A DNA stretch of 64,000 nt from Marasmius tenuissimus (GCA_029532415.1 JAQOTA010000053.1:4960001-5024000), one strand, 5' to 3'. Shown: positions 34,600 to 46,423, counted from the stretch's first letter. The notes: generated by a model not told the origin, from the sequence alone. Translations and numbers: made by a program.

Positions 34600-35106
34600 T
34601 CACCCAGCGACTTTGTCTGAGCCTGGGTGGCGTAGAAGTCCCGAAGAGCGGCCAGCCCAGGCATGCCAGAAGTCTCTCGTCCACGCTCTAAAATCAATTT
34701 CTACGTTAGACCATAGGCGACGCGCCGAAAAGACAACGTCTCTCCAACGACCGCTATGGTACACCGTGGAGAGCCAAAGTGTGTCCAGTAGATTGCGTCT
34801 CAACACTAGATTTCGTTTTTGACAAAAGGTGGGGACGATAGTGAGGATTTCTGATGGCACGAAGTGGATAGTTGATAAGAGAGATTTGTGAATCTCAGTA
34901 GCTCGCTTTAGCTTCCCCGTCTGTTTTCCATGGTGTATATCGTATGTTGAAAAATGCGCATTCCCGCCTGATAACTAGCCATTCCAAGCTCGGCATCTCA
35001 CAGAAATTAGTAACTAGTGGCTTTGTCTGGGGTACTAGGTAGTGGTCCTCAAGAATTTGCGAATTTCCACAGAGCGACTGGCCAAAACTTCAATTTCTCG
35101 AGTCAT
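34600..35106 (-). pseudogene. F-box family 1 relic (N-terminal part)
   Basis: Minus strand: MTREIEVLASRSVEIRKFLRTTT (about 35106-35038) matches the family start, and after a gap MPSEILTIVPTFC ... STVYHSGRWRDVVFSARRLWSNVEIDF (34860-34600) matches the F-box and following strand. The coiled-coil region between them is out of frame, and nothing of the LRR part remains beyond 34600. A truncated, frameshifted copy. Confidence 0.65.
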
Positions 35107-36458
35107 CTTGAAGGTTGACAGAGGAAATGTCGGCCAGAGGTTGATTGGGAAATTGCATGAGGATTCAATGGTTGCTTGCATGGCCTGTAGCATTTTCTGG
35201 CCCAAGTCTTCGGAAGTTTGCAATTGTCTGCACAAAGAATCGAAGGTGATGGTCGTTAGGAGAGTGGCCGGCGTCTAGTAGCGTGGGCGCTTTTGCTCAG
35301 GTTTGGTTCGGGCCGGATCAAGACGTTGTCCTTGCTTCACAACACCCACAGTCCCACCAGCGACTACTCGTCCGAGTCAACTACACAACGTTCTCTCCTT
35401 CAAACTCTGTACTACTTAACGCGAAAAAAGGTTTCTTTGACAAATTTGCAAGCCAACCCAACGTTCGATAACCGTGAGTCGAAGAGCTACAAGCGAAAGG
35501 ATCCATTGTAATAGGATAAAATTTGAGGGTCTGAAGAGGCGGTGAGTCGCTTTTAAGCCGTGTGTCGTTGTGGTTGAGGCCAGGACACAGCATTTCGCGG
35601 TTATGTGTGGCAAATGTCCAGAACGGGTGTTCTGTTTACTGAAAGAAGGCCTGTCTGATAGCATCGGATACACTTCGTCACGACCACCACCTTCCTCCAC
35701 TACCCTCCTAGTCCAATGGATACTGCGAATGCATACACCTATATAAACTTTCCCGAGGCTTCGACCCAATGACCGATTTTGTTCATTGCCACGAATATCA
35801 GCACATCTACCAGCGTCTGAACGACTTTATCAAGGTTCGCCTCTCTGCTCGACATCGACTAAAATTGTCTGCTTTAGTTGGCGGAACCTCTGTCAGAGAC
35901 GTCACTATCCAGTATTCCTCCACATTCCAATGGAGGACCCCGCTCTTCTCTCGACTTCAAGATCCCTAGGATCACCAGCCTCCAGAATGAGATAAGGGTC
36001 CACCACCTTTCGATCGTGCGTATTCTTGACGTTGCTTCTGGAGCATCTCGAGCGGTTCAACTCCATACACTTGGCTCATGAATACGGAGATGACGGACAT
36101 TGGCTGATTGTTGTTTGTGCAGCTTAGCACTCGAAGGTCGGGGTATGATTACCGTATGTGAATAGGATATATGGTCAGCAACCCGAAAGTCTTAGCCTAC
36201 GAAACGAATGTCAAAGCGCTTGGTCATCTTTGGATACTGTTCCTCGCGCCCATATCCGAATACCTACGAGCCAAGGACAACGAACACCTAGTTGACTAAA
36301 CTTCTGGCCTCTTCTGACTGTCATCCTCGGGGCCTGAGCGGCGAACACGGGTGACGGAGTCAAGACTGATGCTAATTATCACATCGCGGCCCCGAACAAT
36401 ATCCACTCCAGGGCATTTACCCTTATAATGGTGTGTGGACAGAACACCCCCAGGCGCG
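35107..36458. other. Intergenic: upstream region of esterase E
   Basis: DNA at 35400-35470 resembles 41060-41130 upstream of esterase F (both with AAATT.GC.AGCCAACC.AACGTT), and 36190-36300 resembles the region upstream of A. A possible two-exon frame (35769-35834 and 35878-36081, 43-nt intron, 89 residues) can be drawn but has no recognisable domain and a non-consensus donor, so it is not called. The promoter block at 36367-36431 is listed separately. Confidence 0.35.
36367..36431 (+). promoter_or_regulatory. Conserved promoter block of esterase E with TATA-like box
   Basis: CTGATGCTAATTA ... GCGGCCCCGAA ... TATCCACTCCAGGGC ... CCTTATAATGG, ending 28 bases before the ATG at 36459. The same string of motifs in the same order and spacing precedes F (42387-42444) and G (62261-62325, minus), and a weaker version precedes A. 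Confidence 0.6.
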
Positions 36459-38874
36459 ATGTGGAAAATCACACTCCTAGCTCTACTTCGCCTTTCCAAC
36501 TTTATTTGTGTTCAGACCGAGGATACCCCAACCGTCGATTTGGGGTATGCGAAGTACCGAGGCGCGCTCAACGAGACCACGAATGTGACGAGTTTTTTGG
36601 GAATCCGTTATGCTGCTGCTCCGGTCGGTACGTGTACTCAGCTATCATTATGTCCGCATTTTCTTCAATCATATCAAACAGGCGATCTACGCTGGCGGGC
36701 TCCTACTCCTCCGCCGAATGTGACAGATATACAACAAGCTGATACTGAGCCGCCGCAATGTTATCAAGCCCTCTACAATACCAATTCTACAAATTCCTCC
36801 CCTCCAGCCGAGGGCCAGAACTTGACTACACGCAAACCCTCGGGCGCCAGCGAGGATTGCCTGTTCCTCAAGTACGTAGTCAAACGCTAAAGTCAAAACT
36901 GTGGCCCGGGATTGAGCAAGTTCACGCTACAGTGTCTTTTACCCGGGAGACTCAGCACCAGCCGAAGCCTTACCAGTCATCGTTTGGATTCACGGCGGAG
37001 GGTACGACAAATTCCAGTTAGTGTACATTCTAGTTGAATTCAAATGACGGTCCGCCCCATCAGATATATCCTCGGAAGCACATCCGGATATGACGGAGGC
37101 GACCTCATCTCCCAGTCGAAAGGCGGGGTAGTAGTTGTGACGATTCAGTACCGACTGGGTGTCTTTGGTGCGTTTCCGGTCCTGCAGGAAGCTTTCCGTA
37201 GGCTGACCTGTCCCAGGATTCCTCGCTGGTAACGAAGTTCACGCTGATGGGTCGTTGAATGCCGGACTATGTATGTTATTCGAACTTTCGTTCGCCATTC
37301 TACGACCCTGACGTTGTTCGTAAAGTGGATCAGAACTTCGCCCTTCGCTGGGTCAACAAGCATGTACGTCTCACTTCATGTTCTCTGGATGACCCTCATA
37401 ATGACCTCTCTTAGATCTCGAAGTTTGGTGGTGACCCAGAACAGGTAACAATCTGGGGCGAATCTGCAGGTTTGTGAAAACACTAACTGTTGGCTTGAGA
37501 GTTCACTTGTATACCTTTGTCGCAGGAGCGGGCTCCGTGCTTCAACACGTGGTTGCGGAGGATGGTCAGACTAGCCCTCAACTATTTCGGGGCGTCATCG
37601 CAAGCTCGACATTCTTACCCTCTCAATACGCCTACAATGATACTATCCCTCAGGTACGGAACCTAAACACGACTATTCCATTTGTTCGCGTAGCTGAGAT
37701 AACTTGAATCAGGCCATATATAATCAGGTCGTTGATGCGGTCAAGTCAGTTTTGTAAAGACCATTCAATTTCGCTCTCGCTGAATATATTTTGCAGTTGT
37801 AAATCGTCCCAGGACACATTAACATGTCTTCGGGAGGTAGACTCGAGCGCACTTGAATCGGCCAACGTGGAGATCATCGTCGCTGGATTCTTCGGCATCT
37901 TCACTTTCGCTCCCGTCGTCGATGGAACATTCATCAGGCAGAGGCCCACACAAGCTCTGAAGGGGGGTAAAGTAAACGGGGTGGGTCCCGAGGTTCCTTT
38001 CTTCCATCAAGTATATTCTGACCAGCTCCTGGCGGACGGCGTTCTAGAATGTCCTGCTCGCCGTTCACAATACGAACGAAGGAGAGATTTTTGACCAGCA
38101 AACCGCATCGCCATCGAATGCGAGCCAGTATGCCACTGAACTCTTCCCGAAACTCACGCTGCAAGACGCAGCACGGGTCGCGGAGCTTTATGCTGACCTG
38201 GGCTCGGATTTGACTCAAGCAAATCTTATTTTGGGAGAATGTTTGTCCCAAATCCTTGTCCACGCGAGATCCCCAACTCATGCTCTTTCAAAGCTGTCTT
38301 TGTCTGTCCTACGTACTTCTTCGCGAACGCGTTCAATGGCCATACTTACATGGTCAGCCACAATCACGTTCGGACCAGTCTTTCTGACACTGAACTCTGA
38401 CTTGCCAGGGGGAGTTTGCCATCCCGCCGGCCGCTCATGGCCAGGATCTCCCCTATTATTGGCCTTCGTGAGTGAATCCCGTACATTGTACTACCCACGT
38501 TTGCTCATCAAACGCGTAGGTATCTCACCCTGTCACCTTCGCCTGTCCTCCCTGAAATATTCGACAACACCGAATTCGTCAACGCTTTTGCACAATCATT
38601 TGCCTCCTTTGCCATTTCTTTAGATCCGAATGTTAAAGTCGACCCTTCGAATATCACACCGCAGTGGAATCTCCATGATATCTCTATCGACAAGATGGTC
38701 TTCAACAAGACAGTAGATAATCTCCCTGACGTTCGTCCGGTCAAAACAGATAAGGATTTACTAGCGAGGTGCAGGTGAGTTGGTCGCCCGCTTATAATTC
38801 CGCTTATGAACTGGCCTTTGACCAACCTTTTCCCTAGCTTCTGGGCATCTGTGAGTGCCCGTACCGGACAATGA
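36459..38874 (+). CDS. Secreted type-B carboxylesterase/lipase (copy E, MWK clade)
   Basis: Intact 15-exon member. Signal peptide MWKITLLALLRLSNFICVQ (36459), then VDLGYAKYRGALNETTNV with N-glycosylation sites, GIRYAAAPVG, exon 3 VFYPGDSAPAEALPVIVWIH and GGG, exon 4 GGVVVVTIQYRLGVFG, exon 7 VTIWGESAG (near 37465), exon 10 FAPVVDGTFIRQRPTQAL, exon 11 HNTNEGEIFDQQ with the likely acid, exon 13 GEFAIPPAAHGQDLPYYWP with the histidine. The last exon is FWASVSARTGQ, stop 38872-38874. All intron positions equal those of copy F. It is convergent with the F-box gene at 39506-40917. Expected to be an extracellular esterase; substrate not predictable. Confidence 0.87.
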
Positions 38875-39505
38875 GTAGATATCAAATATAGCCGTCTGAA
38901 AGCCCGATACGAGGACCTATATTATTTACTGTCGATACGCGATATCTCTAATCAATCACAAGCTCGAATGACCTCAAACTTCTCTCATTGTAGCCGGTGG
39001 TCTTGTCTCTTCCTGGTATGTCGAGAATAAATGGCTCTGGGAGGGATTGCAGACAGTGGCTAGCTCGGAATACGCTTGACTGACCTACTGTCTTCAATTG
39101 ATGAACACAACTCTGGAGATCACCACCGAGCGATCCAGAAACCAGACGCCACCGAAATTCGATAGTCGTATTGCGTGTACAGGATTGTTATGAATTTACT
39201 ATGAATGATGAATCCACATGCATGTTAATCGTGCGAATGAACTCGTTAGTAACGAGATGAGAAAGTATCCATTTACATACTTCTGACTCCGTGTTTCCCA
39301 GCGACTCTGTTTGGGATTGAGCTGCGGAGAGCATTCCAATATCCCGCAGAAGGGTGGGATACCTGAAGGGAAAACCACCAAATTAACTCAGAATCTGTCG
39401 ATACGGGAAACTCCCGAACTCGCATCTGTAGGTACCAAGGTGCCAGCTCCCCTTCCTTCGGAATCAGCTGAAAGACCCCAACCGTTACCCGTATAAACGC
39501 TCCTC
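38875..39505. repeat. Intergenic with duplicated 3' flank and dispersed repeat
   Basis: 38930-39100 resembles the 3' flank of esterase A (3480-3600, reverse complement) with TCGCAAGCTC/TCACAAGCTC and GTATGTCGAGAAT landmarks. 39110-39330 is a copy of the dispersed repeat also at 34391-34620. No gene is seen. Confidence 0.45.
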
Positions 39506-40917
39506 CTATCTCGGAATACGGACCTCGACGAATATTTCTTCAGGTTCCCTCTTAAAATCCGTTCCGGCCTGCACATCAGCCCCGCTCGGAAAGAGCGCCT
39601 TGAAACCTTCCACAACCCGGATCACATCCGGGTCACTAATAACATTCTCGCTCTCTTCCATCCCAGGACTGACACCTCCAATTGTCCATTCCTCAATGCC
39701 CACTGCCCCAAAATACAGCCTGAATGTCTCCACCCGACTCTCTCTCAAGCGCGTGCACACCCCACCAATTGCGATCACGGCCTCGATCTGCTCCTGTTGA
39801 CCAGTTCTGATTGGACCCAAAACTATCTTCCTGAGACTGCCAGTCTCGGAGAGACACCTCAAACCAGTTCTAACCATACCCTGAAGCGATCCAATATTCC
39901 CACTGAACCACTCCAGCCTCCGAAATGCATCCGGGGAACGTCTGATGTTGTCCTCGTACTTCGAGAGAGAAAAGCCCTGATTACTGTTCATTCGACGCCA
40001 ATCTCCTAAGTCGAGGTGAGTCAGGTTGTTATGAGATAGCACAAAGTTAATGTAGGCCTGTGAGAGGCCCATTGTGAGCCGCGGGTTGGCCAGGGAAGGA
40101 ACGCGTTGGAAGGTCAGGCATCTTAGGCGAGGGAAGTGGAGGGTGAATACGGCTGATTGAACTGAAGAAGTGTAACGGCCTGTGCAGATATCAAGTGTTT
40201 CCAGTGTTGTGCGGGAAGCAGATAGTAATGAGTGTAGGCCTTCTGCGAGACCAGGTCCTGATCAAATTCGAGCCGACTCGTCGGCATCTCTTGCAGTTCA
40301 TCGAGGGATAGAAACTCACGCGCATGACTCCTCCAACCAACCTTTTTCAAGCCTGTAAACCCAGCGAGCTGCTCCAGAGAGAGCCCAATCCCAGAACTCC
40401 TGTCACTTGAATGATGGACAACCAATTCCTCCAGTCCTATCCCATATAGTATCTCACATAATGCAACAGAAGTCTCCTTCACTTCCTCAATTTCCCATTC
40501 ATCAATCCAGATATCGCCAAGATGAAGTATCGGTCCTGAGATTTCCAGTCTACGGAGATTTATCATGTTCCGCATCGCGTCCAGATTGATTAAGGATCTG
40601 ACTGCAAGGTTGCGATACGGCTCCCAATGCCCCGAAAACGCATGCAATGACAGTCCAGATACCCTTTTCGCTAGATCGCCGTCACGAGCAAGTAAAGACA
40701 ATGTAGCATCGATAGGGTTTGGTATTGCTTCCCATGGATCTGCTTGATCGGGGTTATAGGTACGGTCAATCTGGTAGAGGGAAACGTGTTGGTATATGAG
40801 TGGTCGAATGAGGGAGAGGAACTGGTGATTGACGAGGCATAGCTGTGCGGCATCGGGTCGAGGTAGAGACTCGCTGATTTTGAGCCATAATTCGGGAGGA
40901 AGGTGAACAAACGACAT
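39506..40917 (-). CDS. F-box/LRR family 3 protein, intact with one intron (444 aa)
   Basis: Exon 1 is 40917-40320 and exon 2 is 40242-39506. A 77-nt intron (donor GTGAGT at 40319, acceptor CTCGCAG at 40243) joins GWRSHA to QGLHSLLSASRTTLETLDIC, which reads through to MGLSQAYINFVLSHN and the stop at 39506-39508. Without splicing the first exon runs to a stop at 40123 and the gene looks broken. Residues ~4-45 are a short F-box (VHLPPELWLKISESLPRPDA, LCLVNHQFLSLIRPLIYQHV). Leucine-rich segments follow (NLRRLEISGPIL, GLKKVGW, LTHLDLGDW), and a conserved C-terminal part ends EIFVEVRIPR. It is probably a ubiquitin-ligase adaptor. The pseudogene at 759-3133 is its paralogue. Confidence 0.83.
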
Positions 40918-42386
40918 GGATGATGGTGAGAGGCAAGGCTATACAGGGCTATACGTTGTCAAATTGACGCCCCAGTACCACCATCATGGGCCGATGCATG
41001 TCTATCAATTGTTGCCAAATACTCTTCGAATTCGTTTGAGTAGCGCGCAGTCCCTTGAACTCCGACTTGTGCTACTTTTGGCATTACGAAATTCTTCCTT
41101 GATAAACTCGCTAGCCAACCGAACGTTGAGACAATTTGAGTTGAAGAACTGGGATCAAAGGAAGAGTCAGTGGGTACGATCAACTTTCAGGCCTGTTGTT
41201 TTCAAGGATCACTGTACAGGACGCGGACACTTTTCACTGAAAGAAGTCATGTCGCACAAAATTGGTAACACTTCATTATCTGTTACCACCTTCCCTCAGT
41301 ACCCGCGCACTCATTCGACACACCCACCTGGGAATTTATTGTCCAGTTTCTTCGGCGATGCACGGGACTTTGGCAACTTTGACTACATTGAGGGAGATAA
41401 GCACAACTGCACCGATCGACGAGAACCATTCAAAATCAAACCAAGAAGCGTACTGAGGTGAACGGGAATCGATCTTTTCCATGACTGAACCTGATTGAAC
41501 TTGCACTACGTGAAGCGTGACTCAATTTACAATTGCAGGGATGTTCTACCACGATCCTTCATGATCATCCCTGAATATGGGAAGATAGCAATCGAGTGAG
41601 CTCCACTTGTGCACAATGGCTGTCACGATCTCGGCCTCCATGTCGAGCTTAGATATGCTGACGCTAGCTGTCTGTCATACTCCTGGTATAACGACTATCA
41701 CGAATACAAGCACCAATATCATTCAACCCAACCTCGACCGATTTTACTCGCCACATCGGATACCAGCACATTCGCTAGCCTCTGCCAAACAATTCGAATC
41801 TATTCAACAGGAGAGTAACGGGCGCTCTGCTAAGTTTGACGTCGCTGATTCGTACCATCTTGATTGGGAAAAATTTGGTAGAACCTTTGCCCGCGATGCC
41901 GACGACGGAAGCTTCAGCATCCTCAAGATTACTCGTCGGGGGCCCACCACATGGTCGCTCGTGCTTCCCTTAAGGCCTCAAGTGATCCAGGATAGGCCGG
42001 GATGCAGACCAGGCTTCATACGGACATCGCGGACTTCGAGGTGATGATACAGCGCCAGCCGGTCTCATTTACCGCCAACCTATGTCAGTTATTGGTATAC
42101 GCGATCAGCGATCACCAAGCTAATACCGATGAGCAATATGAACTTCGTCATATTCGAATGTTGTTCCTCGCGCCGTATCCGAATACATACTTACTTCAAC
42201 TCGTGAGTCAAGAATAACGAACATCATCCCGACCGTCATCCCCCTGGGGTCCGGATGATGCGACCTTCCGGCATCTCCGAAGACGTTAGTGGATCCAGCC
42301 AGCGGTACTTTAGAATTTGAAATTGTCGCCCTGAAATAGTCCAAGGAGATTTGCCATCATTCTGGGCGGCAACCACGGGGTCAGGG

Positions 42387-42444
42387 CTGATGCTAGCATT
42401 GCGGCCCCGAATGGTATCCACTCTAGGGCGATTGCCCTTATAAT
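42387..42444 (+). promoter_or_regulatory. Conserved promoter block of esterase F with TATA-like box
   Basis: CTGATGCTAGCATTGCGGCC, then TATCCACTCTAGGGCGATT and CCTTATAAT: same motifs as before E and G. Here the TATA-like end lies ~310 bases from the ATG instead of ~30, because a MITE follows it directly. Confidence 0.6.
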
Positions 42445-42714
42445 GGATGACTTCCCGTAAGGGCCTGCAAATAATCGGTCTGCAATTTCCTGCAAATAAC
42501 ACCCAAGCAATTGATAGCCGACCGGAGGTCTTTCCAAAAATGACGTTTTTTGACGAGCTCACAGTTTAGAACGGGGTCGGGACCCTGTTCTAAACGATTT
42601 TTTCGTCAAATAACCGACCCATTTGGAAGTAGCTCCGTCGGCTAGCTGGTGTTCGCGTGGTCCCTCAGATTATTTGCAGAGCAATTATTTGCCAGCTCTT
42701 ACGGGAAGTCATCC
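42445..42714. mobile_element. 270-bp foldback MITE in the esterase F promoter
   Basis: The left 31 bases (GGATGACTTCCCGTAAG...) are repeated in reverse complement at the right end with 3 mismatches. A 3-bp direct repeat AAT flanks the element (42442-42444 and 42715-42717). The centre is itself palindromic: GTTTAGAAC.GGGTC and its complement at 42564-42595, with outer TTGACGA/TCGTCAA arms, so nearly the whole element can fold into one long hairpin. Excision of the element with one AAT gives TTATAATGAGGCGAGTC, which matches TTATAATGGAGTGAGTC before esterase A. Confidence 0.82.
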
Positions 42715-42752
42715 AATGAGGCGAGTCCACGCAAGGTCACCCCAAGCCCACA

Positions 42753-45159
42753 ATGTGGAAACTCACGCTCCTAGCTCTACTTCAACTTTCCAACTTTGTC
42801 TACGCTCAGGCCGAGGATGTACCAACCATCGATTTGGGGTACGCGAAGTACCAAGGCGCGTTCAATGGCACCACAAATGTAACGAGTTTCTTGGGAATTC
42901 GTTATGCTGCTGCTCCAGTCGGTACGTGTACTCAGCTGTCGCTAGGACCGTGATTTCTTGACTATCAAACAGGCGATCTACGTTGGCGGGCTCCTACTCT
43001 TCCACCGAACGTGACGGACGTACAACAGGCTGATACTGAGCCGCCGCAATGCTACCAAGCACCGTTCGGTACCAATCCCACGAACCCCTTCCCTTCAAGC
43101 GAGGGCCAGACCTTGACTAAACGCGAGCCCTCGGGCACCAGCGAAGATTGCCTGTTCCTCAAGTACGTGTTCAAACACTGACTTGAAAACTTTGAATTGA
43201 GCAATTTCACGCTACAGTGTCTTTTACCCGGGAGACTCAGCACCAGCCGAAAACTTACCAGTCATCGTCTGGATTCACGGTGGAGGGTACGCTAATACGT
43301 TGCATGATTCATTCGGATTCGACTGACGGTGGGCCCGTTAGGTACCTCCTTGGAAGCACATCCGGATATGAGGGAAGCGACCTCATCGGCCAGGCGAAGG
43401 GCGGGGTAGTGGTCGTGACTATTCAGTACCGACTAGGCGTCTTTGGTGCGTTTCCAGTTTTTGAAAGTATTCTGTAGGCTGATCTGTCCCAGGATTCCTC
43501 GCTGGTAACGAAGTTCACGCTGATGGGTCGTTGAATGCCGGACTATGTATGTTATTCGAACTTTCGTTCGCCATTCTACGACCCTGACATTGTTCTTGTA
43601 GTGGATCAGAACTTCGCCCTTCGCTGGGTCAACAAGCATGTACGTCTCACTTTATGTTCTCCGGACGACGCTCATGATGACCTCTCTTAGATCTCGAAGT
43701 TTGGTGGCAACCCAGAGCAGGTAACGATCTGGGGCGAATCTGCAGGTTCGTGGAAACAGTGACCAACAGTCTCTGGATGAATTTAGCTGATGATATGCTC
43801 CTCATCCCAGGCGCGGGCTCCGTGCTCCAACAGGTTGTCGCGGAGGATGGCCAGACTAGCCCCAAACTATTCCGGGGTGCCATTGCAAGTTCGACATTCT
43901 TGCCCTCGCAATACGCCTACAACGACACCATCCCTCAGGTATGGAACGCTCAAACCCCTATCCTCCCAGTTCGTCGCAGCTGAGACGAGTGAATTTAGGC
44001 TTTGTATGATCAAGTCGTCGAAGCGGTCAAGTCAGTTTCTCAACATTATCGGAAGTTTCTCTCGCTGAATGTCTTGCAGCTGCACGTCTTCTCAGGACAC
44101 ATTGAAATGTCTCCGAGAGGCAGATGCAGGCGTAATCGGAGCAGCCAACGAGAAGATCAATGCTAATGCATTCTTCGGCACTTTTGCTCTTGTTCCCGTT
44201 GTTGATGGTACTTTCATCAAGCAGAGACCCACACAAGCTCTGAAAGAGGGGAAAGTCAACGGGGTACGGGGTCCATAATTTCTTTCTTTCCGTAACGTTC
44301 CGACTAATTAGCTTCTTGATGATACCACAGGATGCCTTCCTCATCGTTCACAACACAAACGAAGGAGATTTCTTTGTCAATCAAACCGCGCCGCCATTGA
44401 ATGCTAGCCAGTATGCCGCTGAACTCTTCCCGAAACTCACGCCACAAGATACAGCACAGGTCGCGGAGCTCTATGCTGGCCTGGGCTCGGATCTGACTCA
44501 GGCGAACCTCATCATGGGAGATTGTTCGTCCCAGCTACTCGTCTGCATTGAATCCTAACTGACGACTCTCCCAAAGCTATCTTTGCTTGTCCTACATACT
44601 TCTTCGTGAACGCGTCCGAAGACCGTACTTACGTGGTCAGTCGCAAGCACCGCGTCCGGGCCCGTTTCACTGACACTGTACTCTGACTTGCCAGGGGGAG
44701 TTTGCTATCCCGCCAGCCTTCCACGGTCTGGATCTACCTTATTATTTCCCTGGGTGAGTGGAACACCCGGCGCGCTAGGTGGCCTGTCTTACTTATCAGA
44801 TTCAACAGGCTCGCCGGCATGGTAGCTCAGATTCCCGGCTCTGAGATCTTCAACAACACCGACTTTATCAACGCCTTCGCACAATCTTTCGTTTCCTTTG
44901 CCATTTCCCTCGATCCGAACGTCAAAGTAGACCCCTCGAACATCACGCCACAGTGGGATCTGTATAATCTCGCTAACGAGGAGATGGTGTTCAACAAGAC
45001 AGCAGATGATCTGCCCGACATTCGTCCAGTAGAGACGAATCAAGGTTTGCTTGAAAGATGCAGGTGAGTTGGTCATCGGTCATCCGTTTATTGACGGACC
45101 TTTTGACCGACATGTGCCCTAGGTTCTGGGAATCCGTCAGTGCCCGCACCGGACAATAA
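42753..45159 (+). CDS. Secreted type-B carboxylesterase/lipase (copy F, MWK clade)
   Basis: Best-resolved member, 544 residues from 15 exons: 42753-42921, 42973-43162, 43218-43286, 43342-43445, 43493-43546, 43602-43639, 43691-43745, 43811-43938, 43999-44030, 44080-44263, 44331-44523, 44577-44635, 44695-44753, 44800-45063, 45123-45159. Signal peptide MWKLTLLALLQLSNFVYAQ; oxyanion motif WIHGGG at ~138-143; nucleophile Ser ~225 in GESAG; acid Glu ~352 in HNTNEGDFF; His ~436 in PPAFHGLDLPYYF. This is the Ser-Glu-His triad order of fungal lipases and cholinesterase-like enzymes. Several N-glycosylation motifs (NGTTN, NTTD-like) suit secretion. Its stop lies only 49 bases from the stop of HIS2 on the other strand. 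A MITE separates its promoter block from the start codon, so expression may be altered. Confidence 0.9.
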
Positions 45160-45208
45160 TTAGATATCGAATCTGGCTTTTCGAGAGCCCATTCCTCTCG
45201 TTTATTAT

Positions 45209-46247
45209 TTATTTTTTCCAAAATACATGATCCCTCCAGTCACCCGCAAGTTTGACCGCTTTCAAACTCCTCCCATCGTGGCCAGTAGTTTGAGCTCGCT
45301 GGAGGTGCCAGATCTCTGTGATCTTCTGCGCTTTCAAGTAGTCCGCCATTCGATCATAATTGAGTCCAACTGCGTGAGGTCCATGACTATCATCAGACAG
45401 CGCAAATCTTCCTCCTTCAGACACGATCATCTATTATTTAGGCGTCAGAGATACGCCTCAAATCGGAGTTTGGGATAACGCACCTGGAAAACCTCTTCCC
45501 CTGGATAAGGTGTATCCCAATTCTTCCGAAATGCAGCTGCGTTCACCTCAAATAGTCCACCGTACTCTATAGCATATTTGACGTTCCGTTTCAACATGTC
45601 CCAAGCCCGCGTGAATGTCGGTAAACGTAGAGAAGGTGTGTATAGGCAACATAGATCGATGTGTCCGACGATTTCTGGCTGGAACCTTTTCAGAAGGGAA
45701 AATTGGGACTCGAAGTAACTGCATAAGAAGTTTTCGGTTCGTTCGTGTTCACCGCGGCCTGACTCGTGTACACGAAGAGCCTTCTCGTATGTCGGTAAGT
45801 CAAAATCGATTGGAATCCCGTCGACATGATGCACGGATCCGACCATGTATTCGATTCGGCCATGGTAGCGCTTCAGAAGGTCTTCTAGACAATCGAGGTC
45901 GAGAGGAGTTATGAACTCTGTCTCGAGGCCAACGAGCAGGGTGATTTGCGATGCGTAAAGTGATTTTAGACGATGGGCTTCTTCAACAAACCCATCGAAC
46001 TGGGTAAGGAGTGATTCGGAGTCAAGGCCTTCCTGTAGCTTTCCATTACCGAGCGTAAAATAAAAGATAAAGCAAAAAACCTACCAACCTCCTCTGGATA
46101 GAGGTCTTCAGGTCGATATCTAGGTACGTGCTCTGTCAGTCCGTACACCTCAAATCCTTGTCGAATTGCTTCTAGTACGACTTCCTCCAGAGATCCCTTC
46201 GCGTGCTTGCAAAACTGGCCCGAGTGTGAGTGATGGCTGTGGGGCAT
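45209..46247 (-). CDS. his2: Histidinol-phosphatase, PHP superfamily
   Basis: Converts L-histidinol phosphate to L-histidinol, the penultimate part of histidine biosynthesis, in the cytosol. Three exons (46247-46089, 46032-45484, 45430-45209) give 309 residues, close to the usual fungal size. Metal-binding PHP motifs are in order: MPHSHHSHSGQF at the N-terminus, GLTEHVPR (~36-43), GLETEFI, VGSVHHVDGIPIDFD (~115), GHIDLCC, and ALSDDSHGPHAVGLNYDR near the C-terminus. Introns are 56 and 53 nt. The first donor (GTTGGT) is weak; an alternative pair (GTAGGT donor, AAG acceptor) also keeps the frame with EE|EG changed to EEVG. A single-copy housekeeping gene amid the duplicated families. Confidence 0.9.
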
Positions 46248-46423
46248 CGCGAAAACTCGAGCCCAATGGGCGGTGGTAGGTCCAGAGAAGAAAATGCTGA
46301 CTAATGACTTGCTTGAACTTCCTTTACGGTGGCCAAATATGATCGAACCATATGACTACTTCAAGTGAGTTGAAAGAGATATTTCCAAAATCGTAGTGTT
46401 GACTACTTGTAAGTAACAAATGT

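Larger units (their letters stand above)
40918..42752. other. Intergenic between F-box family 3 gene and esterase F
   Basis: Divergent promoter region. 40918-41050 is the F-box promoter conserved with 620-758. 41060-41130 and 42150-42250 resemble DNA upstream of esterase E. A plus-strand open frame of 181 codons (40916-41461) overlaps the conserved promoter of the opposite gene and shows no domain, so it is not called. The promoter block (42387-42444) and a MITE (42445-42714) are listed separately. Confidence 0.4.

Noticed and set aside
35769..36081. Two-exon small gene upstream of esterase E
   Set aside because: Only an in-frame join with a 43-nt intron and weak donor (GTTCGC); not conserved in the matching region before esterase F.
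40916..41461. 181-codon plus-strand frame
   Set aside because: Overlaps the promoter conserved with the family-3 pseudogene, and the frame is not kept in that copy.
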